Below are positions 1-5,488 of a DNA stretch of 6,198 nucleotides, in pieces. The first letter of the stretch is position 1, and the number at the start of each line of letters is the position of its first letter. Both the position numbers and the translations under genes were made by a program. Below the pieces are notes generated by a model. That model was given only the letters and a program-made list of their open reading frames with translations, was not told the DNA's origin and ran no database searches. Source of the stretch: an uncultured Lachnospiraceae bacterium (lineage in GTDB: Bacteria; Bacillota; Clostridia; Lachnospirales; Lachnospiraceae); the NCBI GenBank assembly GCA_945643825.1, contig CALZEZ010000090.1:1-6198 (forward strand). Direction: 5' to 3'.

Positions 1-659
1 ATCATCTCCTGCAATGCCATGTGAATATGCACACCTATATTGATTGGATCTACACTCGCATGCGGATAAGCCCCATGTGCTCCTTTTCCCTGAATATTTA
101 TTCGAAACCCATCTACAGAAAACATCATGGTATTTTTGCTGTTATACATCACAAGTCCAATTGGCATCTGTCCCGGCGAAACATGATAGGCAAGTGCACA
201 GTCGACAGTAGGATTCTCCAAAATTCCTGCTGCAATCATATCACGACTCCCCTCAAAGGTTTCCTCCGCCGGCTGAAACATCAGCTTCACCGTGCCATTC
301 AGCTCGCTTTCGTTCTCTCTTAACATTTTTGCTGCCGTCAGAAGCATTGCTGCGTGAAAATCATGACCACATGCATGTGCCTCGGTTCCTGTTGGACATG
401 CAAATTTCTCTCCGCTTTCCTCCGGCATGGGAAGCGCGTCCATATCGGCTCGCAGCAAAATACATTTTCCACCCTTGCCAATTGTCGCCATAACACCATG
501 TCCACATTCCTGCGGCTCTATTCCATAAGCTTTCAATTGCTCCATAACATAGGCCTTTGCTTTCGGCATATTCAGTCCGACTTCGGCATTGGTATGGAAA
601 ATTCTTCTGCTTGCAATAATTTCGTCCTTTAATTCCAGGGCTCGTTCATAATAATTCAC
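1..659 (-). CDS. M20-family metal-dependent amidohydrolase (M20D type), C-terminus beyond window
   Basis: Reading leftward from a GTG start at 659, about 219 codons are visible and the gene runs off the left edge. The product resembles M20D amidohydrolases (hippurate, IAA-amino acid and N-acyl-amino acid hydrolases), cytoplasmic enzymes that hydrolyse an amide bond using a two-metal centre. Seen in order: RADMDALP at residues 70-77, HACGHD at 95-100 (expected metal ligands Cys97 and His99), PAEE at 130-133 (expected general base and metal-ligand glutamates), AYH with His159, and the start of the lid/dimerisation domain with GAHGAYPHASVDPI. All expected active-site residues in this part are present, so the visible part looks functional. 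Full family members are about 380-400 residues, so the missing part should carry the last metal-binding His. The GTG was chosen because GAGGAA lies just upstream and no in-frame ATG fits as well. The natural substrate cannot be told. Confidence 0.9.
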   Translation of the reverse strand, partial: MNYYERALELKDEIIASRRIFHTNAEVGLNMPKAKAYVMEQLKAYGIEPQECGHGVMATIGKGGKCILLRADMDALPMPEESGEKFACPTGTEAHACGHDFHAAMLLTAAKMLRENESELNGTVKLMFQPAEETFEGSRDMIAAGILENPTVDCALAYHVSPGQMPIGLVMYNSKNTMMFSVDGFRINIQGKGAHGAYPHASVDPINIGVHIHMALQEM

Positions 660-665
660 AGTAAA

Positions 666-671
666 TTCCTC
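666..671 (-). promoter_or_regulatory. Ribosome binding site supporting the GTG start of the amidohydrolase
   Basis: On the minus strand GAGGAA lies 6 nt before the GTG at 659-657. This is the best Shine-Dalgarno in the area and decides the start. The nearby ATG four bases inside the gene is in another frame. Confidence 0.7.
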
Positions 672-733
672 TTTTCTTTCTTTTCTATAGCATTTGCAAT
701 ACGCTTAGAAACATACGGTCATTTTCTTATAAC

Positions 734-762
734 ATTATAATACTATTTTCAAACCATTTCCA
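734..762 (-). promoter_or_regulatory. Probable sigma-A promoter of the amidohydrolase gene
   Basis: On the minus strand a perfect TATAAT (739-734) is preceded, after 17 nt, by TGGAAA (762-757), a 4/6 match to TTGACA. Transcription would begin near 727, giving a leader of about 68 nt. An overlapping alternative is TTGAAA with TATAAG at a 15-nt spacing. The tRNA terminator just upstream suggests the gene needs its own promoter. Confidence 0.55.
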
Positions 763-790
763 TGTTAGTCTATGTTCGGTGCGGAAAAAG

Positions 791-820
791 AAAAGCCTCA
801 GGTTTCCACCTGAGGCTTTT
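791..820 (-). terminator. Intrinsic terminator after tRNA-Leu(AAG)
   Basis: A perfect 13-bp stem (791-803 with 808-820) closes a 4-nt loop and contains a GCCTCAGG core flanked by A/T runs. On the minus strand it lies 6 nt past the tRNA 3' end and is followed by a T-rich tract broken by one C. It could also work on the plus strand (six Ts), but no plus-strand gene precedes it. Confidence 0.88.
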
Positions 821-826
821 TTCACT

Positions 827-910
827 GCGGAAGATGGGACTTGAACCCACACAAGCGCAATGCTTACAAGATCCTTAGTCTTGCTCGTCTGCCAGTTCCG
901 ACACTTCCGC
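827..910 (-). tRNA. tRNA-Leu, anticodon AAG (reads CUU)
   Basis: The 84-nt class II tRNA folds fully. The acceptor stem GCGGAAG pairs with CTTCCGC over 7 bp. The D-arm has a GG-containing loop. The anticodon stem CAAGA/TCTTG holds the 7-nt loop CTAAGGA, so positions 34-36 read AAG. The long variable arm has an AAGC/GCTT stem, and the T-arm is GTGGG, TTCAAGT, CCCAT. The CCA end is not encoded (AGT follows). The leucine identity fits the long variable arm and close likeness to the second tRNA-Leu at 1904-1986. The A at position 34 is unusual for a bacterial leucine tRNA, where GAG is the common isoacceptor. The gene has its own promoter and terminator. Confidence 0.95.
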
Positions 911-945
911 ATGCCAACCATGACCCATGTCATGTCGCAAGTAGT

Positions 946-974
946 ATAATATCATCTCCCATTTATAATGTCAA
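946..974 (-). promoter_or_regulatory. Strong sigma-A promoter of tRNA-Leu(AAG)
   Basis: On the minus strand a perfect TTGACA (974-969), a 17-nt spacer and TATTAT (951-946) match the housekeeping consensus at 11 of 12 positions. Transcription should start near 939, about 30 nt before the mature tRNA 5' end. The leader includes a small inverted repeat, CATGAC/GTCATG with a 4-nt loop (919-934), that 5' processing would remove. Confidence 0.85.
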
Positions 975-994
975 CACAAATTTTCACATTTGTG
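975..994. repeat. Inverted repeat between divergent promoters
   Basis: CACAAAT (975-981) and ATTTGTG (988-994) are perfect 7-bp inverted arms around a 6-nt centre. The repeat touches the -35 box of the tRNA-Leu(AAG) promoter and lies upstream of the divergent FliD-like gene. It could be an operator or an AT-rich upstream element. No known regulator site is recognised, and chance is possible in this AT-rich stretch. Confidence 0.35.
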
Positions 995-1059
995 CAAAAA
1001 TTTAAGCAAAAAAGTAATGCTAAAATGTGCAAAACAGTCTTGCGAAAAAAAGCTTTTAC

Positions 1060-1066
1060 GCCGATA
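1060..1066 (+). promoter_or_regulatory. Possible sigma-28/SigD-type -10 element of the FliD-like gene
   Basis: GCCGATA matches the -10 core of flagellar sigma-28/SigD promoters and stands 60 nt before the ATG, so the leader would be about 50 nt. A TAAA -35 at the usual 14-16 nt spacing is not present; the A-run from 1045 to 1051 is the nearest thing. A sigma-A reading would be TTGCGA (1040-1045) with TACTAT (1065-1070) at a poor 19-nt spacing. The promoter class is therefore uncertain. Confidence 0.4.
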
Positions 1067-1125
1067 CTATAGTTAAGAATTGTTATAGGCACGGATGCCG
1101 CCATTAATTCAAGGAGTAGAATAAT

Positions 1126-1869
1126 ATGAGTATAATCAACAACAATTTCAATCCTGTGTCCACTTTACTTGGAAGCATGTCTTCCAATGGTTCCACCGAT
1201 ATGCTGCTTTCCGATTATGCTTCTCTTAAGAATGGAAGCTATGGAAAATTACTGAAAGCATATTATAAAGAAACAGGAGCAAATGCTTCCTCCAAATCGT
1301 CCGGCTCCTCAGCTTCTGATACAAAGGCTGATGAGAAGGCAACAAATGTGAAAAAAGCTGCCAGTTCTCTGGCTGAAGCTACGGATCACTTATCAGACCC
1401 TTCTCTATTTACTAAGAAGACCCTCGTTAAGAAAGACGAAAACGGCAATGAAATTCAGGTCGAGGATTATGATAGAGATGCTATCTATGATGCTGTTTCT
1501 GCTTTTGTCAAGAGCTATAACAGTGCTATCGACACAATAGCTGATGATGGTACGGATCGTGTTCTTCGTCTCACATTGAATATGCAAAATGCAACAGAAA
1601 AAAATGAGAAATTATTGTCCAAGGTCGGTATCACAATCGGAAAGGACAATACACTCAGTGTAGATAAAGAGATTCTGGAGAAAGCCGATATTAATACTCT
1701 TCAGACGTTGTTTACAGGTGGCGGTTCCTACGCATCTACAGTCCGCTCCAAGGCTTCTTTCATTTACTCTACCGCTAGCTCAAATGCAAGCACAAAGAGT
1801 TCCTACACTGCAAGCGGCAATTATCTGGACAAAATTATGGACAATACAATCTACAACAAACAGGTATAA
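1126..1869 (+). CDS. Small FliD C-terminal-like protein of unknown function
   Basis: This 247-residue protein has no signal peptide or membrane segment. Residues 53-70 are a Ser/Ala/Lys-rich, probably disordered linker. Residues from about 117 to 210 resemble the C-terminal half of the flagellar cap protein FliD: a helix with AFVKSYNSAID, then LLSKVGITIGKDNTLSVDKE and a segment ending in LFTGG. It is far shorter than FliD (commonly 450-900 residues) and lacks the usual N-terminal helical region, so it is not a normal cap protein. The protein has no Cys and no Trp and is rich in Ser, Thr, Asn and Ala, as is common for flagellar axial proteins, but no export evidence is visible. The ATG at 1126 follows AAGGAG (1111-1116) with a 9-nt gap. 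It stands alone between two leucine tRNA genes and ends at a strong terminator. The FliD link rests on pattern resemblance, not a profile search. Confidence 0.85.
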   Translation: MSIINNNFNPVSTLLGSMSSNGSTDMLLSDYASLKNGSYGKLLKAYYKETGANASSKSSGSSASDTKADEKATNVKKAASSLAEATDHLSDPSLFTKKTLVKKDENGNEIQVEDYDRDAIYDAVSAFVKSYNSAIDTIADDGTDRVLRLTLNMQNATEKNEKLLSKVGITIGKDNTLSVDKEILEKADINTLQTLFTGGGSYASTVRSKASFIYSTASSNASTKSSYTASGNYLDKIMDNTIYNKQV

Positions 1870-1870
1870 T

Positions 1871-1900
1871 AAAAAGACTCCGAAAAATCGGAGTCTTTTT
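1871..1900. terminator. Bidirectional terminator between the FliD-like gene and tRNA-Leu(CAG)
   Basis: A perfect 13-bp stem (1871-1883 with 1888-1900) around an AAAA loop has an A5 arm on one side and T5 on the other, so it can end transcription on both strands. It begins 1 nt after the stop codon of the plus-strand gene and 3 nt beyond the 3' end of the minus-strand tRNA, separating the convergent units. Confidence 0.9.
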
Positions 1901-1903
1901 CAT

Positions 1904-1986
1904 GCAGAAGATGGGACTTGAACCCACACGGTATTGCTACCACAGGCACCTGAAGCCTGCGCGTCTGCCAATTCCACCACTTCTGC
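1904..1986 (-). tRNA. tRNA-Leu, anticodon CAG (reads CUG)
   Basis: The 83-nt class II tRNA has acceptor stem GCAGAAG/CTTCTGC, anticodon stem CAGGC/GCCTG with loop TTCAGGT (anticodon CAG), a long variable arm with stem GGTA/TACC, and T-arm GTGGG, TTCAAGT, CCCAT. CCA is not encoded (ATG follows). It shares a 23-bp identical 3' segment with the AAG tRNA (1907-1929 and 830-852). It has its own promoter, but may also receive transcription from the upstream pseudouridine synthase gene, since no terminator lies between them. Confidence 0.96.
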
Positions 1987-1997
1987 AAGCAAGACTT

Positions 1998-2026
1998 ATT
2001 GTATCAGATTCCCCGAAGGGTGTCAA
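1998..2026 (-). promoter_or_regulatory. Strong sigma-A promoter of tRNA-Leu(CAG)
   Basis: On the minus strand a perfect TTGACA (2026-2021), a 17-nt spacer and TACAAT (2003-1998) give 11 of 12 consensus positions. Transcription should start about 5 nt before the mature tRNA 5' end at 1986. The spacer contains a tiny CCC-TTCG-GGG hairpin. It has no T-tract, so it is not a convincing terminator for the upstream gene. Confidence 0.85.
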
Positions 2027-2040
2027 CAGAATTTTGTAAA

Positions 2041-2988
2041 TTATATGCACAATTCCATTTTCCAACGAGATGGTTCTACTCCCAGGACACGGCACATATC
2101 TTCCGGAAGCGGTGCCTCCAATTCCATTTTTTCTTTTGTAATCGGATGTAAAAAGCACATTCTCCATGCATGTAATGCCTGGCGTCCAATTTTATCCATA
2201 TCAGGATTGTACAGATAATCGCCGATAAGCGGATAACCGATATGCTTCATATGGACTCGAATTTGGTGTGTTCTGCCTGTCTCTAATTGCAGGGACACAA
2301 GGCTGAACCCTTCACGATACATCAGCACCCGGTAATGCGTAATCGCTTTCTCGCCTTGCTCATAATCCACGATTCGCTCGATGACGGAACCATCCTTTCT
2401 GGCAAGCGGTGCATCAATAATCCCCTTCTCAGGTTCTACTTTTCCCCTCACAATAGCAAGGTATTCCCTGCTTATTCCAGCCGCCTCTAATCCTCCCAGC
2501 GCCTTTGCAGCAACCATTTGTCCCAGAATTGCTGCACTCACCATATTCTTCGCCACAATCGTAAGTCCCGAGGTATCTCGGTCCAGACGATTACTACACC
2601 GAAAGACAAAAGGCGTTTTCTCTTCTCTGTAATACCATGCCAAAGCATTGGCGAGACTATTATCATAGTTTCGCATGGATATATGAATGGGCATCCCGGC
2701 CTGCTTATTAACGACAAGAATATCCTGATCTTCATATATAATGGACAACGGCCATTCTCTCGGTATCGTTTTCACATTTGTTCCTGTCTCAACAACATGA
2801 ACGGTCAGTCTTTCTCCTACTTGAAGGAGCCGGTTTAAATAAACCGACTCCCCATCTATCAGAACAACATCCGGTCTCTTCTTCAGTTCAATCAGATTCT
2901 GCGAAGAAAAGCCCTGCTGTTTGAGAAAGCTGCAGATCTTCATCCCTGCTTCTTTCTCTGTAATCTCATATCGAAATATACGATCCAT
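2041..2988 (-). CDS. RluA-family RNA pseudouridine synthase
   Basis: The 315-residue product fits RluA/RluD-type synthases, which isomerise uridine to pseudouridine in rRNA or tRNA. An S4-like RNA-binding domain covers about residues 15-70 (FLKQQGFSSQNLIELKK, then VLIDGESVYLNRLLQVGERLTV). The catalytic domain starts near 83 with IIYEDQDILVVNKQAGM. The active-site motif is NRLDRDTSG at 133-141, with Asp136 the expected nucleophile; many relatives have His in place of Asn133. LETGRTHQIRVHM (235-247), HIGYPLIGDYLY (249-260) and ALHAWRMCFLHP (271-282) follow. Residues 164-172 (LGGLEAAGI) look like a short insertion before REYLAIV. The start ATG lies 3 nt after the stop of the PurF-like gene, so the pair is probably an operon with coupled translation. 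The target uridine cannot be told. Confidence 0.93.
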   Translation of the reverse strand: MDRIFRYEITEKEAGMKICSFLKQQGFSSQNLIELKKRPDVVLIDGESVYLNRLLQVGERLTVHVVETGTNVKTIPREWPLSIIYEDQDILVVNKQAGMPIHISMRNYDNSLANALAWYYREEKTPFVFRCSNRLDRDTSGLTIVAKNMVSAAILGQMVAAKALGGLEAAGISREYLAIVRGKVEPEKGIIDAPLARKDGSVIERIVDYEQGEKAITHYRVLMYREGFSLVSLQLETGRTHQIRVHMKHIGYPLIGDYLYNPDMDKIGRQALHAWRMCFLHPITKEKMELEAPLPEDMCRVLGVEPSRWKMELCI

Positions 2989-2991
2989 CTT

Positions 2992-4398
2992 CTATTCTTT
3001 TCCGTTCCAACAGTATGTGCACAGCTTGCATACATCCAGTCCGGTTGCCTCAAGCATATCATCCAGGCGATTAAATCGAAGTGAAGTAAACTTCAATTCC
3101 TTGCAAATCTCCTCTACCATTTTTTCATATTTTTCATTTTCCGGATCCGCATATTCCTGCAGAATTTCTTCTGTCACATTTCCATTCTCCAGTCTCTCGA
3201 TCACACGTCTTGCAATCAGATCCATCTCAGAGGCAGAGCGGGAAAAATTAAGATACTTACATCCATATAAGAGCGGCGGACATGCCGGACGGATATGTAC
3301 CTCCTTTGCTCCGCTTTCATATAAATACTCGGTTGTCTCTCTAAGCTGAGTCCCCCGCACAATAGAATCGTCAATAAGTAGAATACTCTTGTCTTCAATC
3401 AGATCATTCACTGCAAGCATTTTCATCTTTGCAATCAGGTTACGCTTGCTCTGTACCGTAGGCATAAAGGATCTGGGCCAGGTGGGCGTATATTTGATAA
3501 AGGGTCTGGAAAATGGTATTCCCGACTCATTTGCATATCCGACTGCATGCGCCGTGCCGGAATCCGGTACTCCCGCCACGATATCCGGCTTCACGTTATC
3601 GCGTTTCGCCATCATTGCACCACAGTTATAGCGCATCTGTTCTACGCTGATTCCCTCGTAAGAGCTTGCCGGATAACCGTAATAAACCCAGAGGAACGTA
3701 CAGATTTTCATCTCATCTCCCGGATGCTTCAGTGTGATACAGTTCTTCTCAGTTATGACAACAATCTCCCCGGGACCAAGCTCCTTATAGTCATGATAAC
3801 CCAGATTTTTGTAGGCAAAGCTTTCAAAGGATACGCAAAAGCCTTCCTTTTTCTTACCTATTACAACAGGTGTCCGCCCCATTTTATCTCTGGCAGCATA
3901 GATGCCAGCCTGATTCAATAACAGCAAGGACATAGAGCCATCAACAACCTCCTGCACAAAGCTGATTCCCTCAATCAGATTCGCCTTGAGGTTAATCAAT
4001 GCTGCAACAAGCTCTGTCGCGTTCACTTCACCGGTACTCATTTCCTGAAAATGAACATGCCCTTGATCAAAAAGCATCTGAATCAGCTCGTCTGTGTTAT
4101 TAATCTTTCCCACCGTCGATAAGGCATAGGTTCCATGATGTGAACGGATAATTAATGGCTGCGCCTCGTAATCCGAAATACATCCGATTCCCATGTGTCC
4201 CTTCATGGACTGCATATCTTTATCAAATTTGGTTCGAAATGGTGCATTCTCAATATTGTGAATCGCACGGCTAAAACCATTCTCACCATAAACCGTCATT
4301 CCGCCACGTCTTGTTCCAAGATGGGAGTGATAGTCAATCCCAAAATACAAATCAAACACGCAATCCTCATTCGATGCCACTCCAAAAAATCCACCCAT
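2992..4398 (-). CDS. PurF-like phosphoribosyltransferase with a degenerate glutaminase site
   Basis: The 468-residue protein aligns along its length with amidophosphoribosyltransferase (PurF), which makes 5-phosphoribosylamine from PRPP and glutamine in purine synthesis. The phosphoribosyltransferase half is well kept: GVPDSGTAHAVGYA (276-289), WPRSFMP (307-313, like the flexible PRPP loop) and the PRPP motif LLIDDSIVRGT (340-350). Cysteines 233, 373/380 and 457/460/463 occur where B. subtilis-type PurF holds an Fe-S cluster. The N-terminal Ntn-type domain is present (GTRRGGM, RDKMGRTPVVIG, CVSFESF), but it starts MGGFFG where active PurF has Cys at or exposed as residue 1. The usual glutamine-site patches HVRYxT and HNGN read HMGIGC (68-73) and TVGKIN (95-100). 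An in-frame TGA at 4413-4411 rules out a longer N-terminus with the cysteine. The ribosome site is weak (GAGAG about 9 nt upstream, AAAGG farther). It likely is a paralog using ammonia or another acceptor; the substrate is unknown. Confidence 0.9.
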   Translation of the reverse strand: MGGFFGVASNEDCVFDLYFGIDYHSHLGTRRGGMTVYGENGFSRAIHNIENAPFRTKFDKDMQSMKGHMGIGCISDYEAQPLIIRSHHGTYALSTVGKINNTDELIQMLFDQGHVHFQEMSTGEVNATELVAALINLKANLIEGISFVQEVVDGSMSLLLLNQAGIYAARDKMGRTPVVIGKKKEGFCVSFESFAYKNLGYHDYKELGPGEIVVITEKNCITLKHPGDEMKICTFLWVYYGYPASSYEGISVEQMRYNCGAMMAKRDNVKPDIVAGVPDSGTAHAVGYANESGIPFSRPFIKYTPTWPRSFMPTVQSKRNLIAKMKMLAVNDLIEDKSILLIDDSIVRGTQLRETTEYLYESGAKEVHIRPACPPLLYGCKYLNFSRSASEMDLIARRVIERLENGNVTEEILQEYADPENEKYEKMVEEICKELKFTSLRFNRLDDMLEATGLDVCKLCTYCWNGKE

Positions 4399-4452
4399 TG
4401 TCTTTGTCTCTCATCCTTTCTCTCTTATGCATTGGGATAATAAGAAGAACTT

Positions 4453-4484
4453 CATATAGACATATTCCATCAGGCACATGTCAA
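4453..4484 (-). promoter_or_regulatory. Likely promoter of the PurF-like/RluA-type operon
   Basis: On the minus strand a perfect TTGACA (4484-4479) uses the last Ts of the tsf terminator tract. The -10 is poor: TCTATA (4460-4455) at an 18-nt spacing or TATATG (4458-4453) at 20 nt. Transcription would start about 50 nt before the ATG at 4398. The -35 is clear and the -10 is a guess. Confidence 0.4.
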
Positions 4485-4513
4485 AAAAAATCCGGGACCA
4501 AAATGATCCCGGA
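4483..4513 (-). terminator. Intrinsic terminator of the rpsB-tsf operon
   Basis: A 9-bp GC-rich stem (4513-4505 with 4499-4491, one G-T pair) around a 5-nt loop is followed on the minus strand by eight Ts (4490-4483). It lies 14 nt after the tsf stop codon and has the classic rho-independent form. Confidence 0.92.
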
Positions 4514-4527
4514 CTAAAAATTTCTTT

Positions 4528-5463
4528 TTATAATCCAGCCTGTGCTGCAACTTCTGCTGCGAAGTCATCAACCTTCTTCTCGATGCCTTCACCGGTCTCA
4601 AAGCGAACAAAGCTCTTAACAGACAGATTTGCACCCTGCTCTTTCGCAACCTGTGCAACATACTGACCAACGGTCTGCTTTCCATCCTCTGCCTTTACGT
4701 AAACCTGATCTACCAGACAGATCTCCTTTAACTCTTTCTTAACACGTCCCTCAATCATACCATTAATAACCTTCTCAGGTTTGCTGGACTCCTTAGGATC
4801 GTTCATGATCTGTGCACGGAGAATTTCTTTCTCATGCTCGATATAATCAGCGCTGATCTCGCTGGCATTAACATACTTAGGAGAAAGTGCTGCAACCTGC
4901 ATAGCAATGTTGGTCATAGCCTCTTTCACTGCATCATTGACAACATCGGTCTGTGCCTCTACGATAACACCGATACGTCCGCCGCCATGAAGATACGTAA
5001 CTACGCAACCATTCTCGGCTGCAACCTTCTTGAAACGACGAATAGTAAGATTCTCTCCGATAACAGCGATTTTCTCTACCAAAGCTTCCTTCACGGTCTT
5101 GGTCTCATCAAGATTCCATTTCTCCGCCATGAATGCATCCATATCAGCCGCATCAGAAACTAATGCCTGCTCTGCAACTGCATCTACATAAGCCTGGAAA
5201 GTCTCATTCTTTGCTACAAAGTCAGTCTCAGAGTTAACCTCTACTACTGCTGCAGTCTTATTATCCTTAGTAATCACACGGCAAAGACCCTCAGCTGCAA
5301 TTCTTCCAGCCTTCTTTTCTGCCTTAGCCTGACCATTCTTTCTAAGAAACTCAATAGCCTCATCCATGTTACCGTCAGTCTCATTTAAAGCCTTCTTACA
5401 GTCCATCATGCCTGCGCCAGTGATTTCTCTTAACTCTTTAACCATAGCTGCTGTGATAGCCAT
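4528..5463 (-). CDS. tsf: Translation elongation factor Ts
   Basis: EF-Ts is the cytoplasmic guanine nucleotide exchange factor that recycles EF-Tu from its GDP to its GTP form. The 311-residue product has the N-terminal UBA-like domain (residues 1-45, with VKELREITGAGMMDCKKAL), then the core signature VNSETDFVAKNE at 76-87; Asp81 and Phe82 correspond to the residues that reach into EF-Tu near its Mg site. The rest matches the two core subdomains, including LHGGGRIGVIVE, YVNASEIS and FVRFETGEGIEKK near the C-terminus. Length is within the normal range. The start ATG has a strong AGGAGG 8 nt upstream. It follows rpsB by 25 nt, the classical ribosomal operon order, and ends at a strong terminator. 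No oddities were seen. Confidence 0.98.
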   Translation of the reverse strand: MAITAAMVKELREITGAGMMDCKKALNETDGNMDEAIEFLRKNGQAKAEKKAGRIAAEGLCRVITKDNKTAAVVEVNSETDFVAKNETFQAYVDAVAEQALVSDAADMDAFMAEKWNLDETKTVKEALVEKIAVIGENLTIRRFKKVAAENGCVVTYLHGGGRIGVIVEAQTDVVNDAVKEAMTNIAMQVAALSPKYVNASEISADYIEHEKEILRAQIMNDPKESSKPEKVINGMIEGRVKKELKEICLVDQVYVKAEDGKQTVGQYVAQVAKEQGANLSVKSFVRFETGEGIEKKVDDFAAEVAAQAGL

Positions 5464-5488
5464 TGTATATTCCTCCTACTATTCTATA

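Noticed and set aside
727..933. Minus-strand 68-codon frame covering 727-933
   Set aside because: It runs through tRNA-Leu(AAG) and its terminator; the fully folding tRNA explains the sequence.
830..1929. Two 23-bp identical tRNA 3' segments (830-852, 1907-1929) as att sites of an integrated element
   Set aside because: Both copies lie in complete tRNAs with different anticodons and their own promoters, and there is no integrase or phage gene between them. Common tRNA-Leu T-arm conservation is enough to explain it, though recombination between them could delete the FliD-like gene.
2009..2020. Small CCC-TTCG-GGG hairpin as terminator of the pseudouridine synthase gene
   Set aside because: Only about 3 bp of stem and no T-tract; it lies inside the tRNA promoter spacer.
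1937..2167. Minus-strand 76-codon frame covering 1937-2167
   Set aside because: It spans the end of the pseudouridine synthase gene, the tRNA promoter and tRNA-Leu(CAG). The apparent peptide is a translated tRNA.
2287..3921. Several plus-strand frames of 67-142 codons opposite the pseudouridine synthase and PurF-like genes
   Set aside because: They are antisense shadows of well-supported genes, without recognisable domains or good ribosome sites.
4390..4398. Cys-to-Gly change in the PurF-like protein as a single sequencing error (TGT read as GGT)
   Set aside because: One base could do it, but the other glutamine-site patches are changed as well and the in-frame stop excludes another start, so degeneracy looks genuine.
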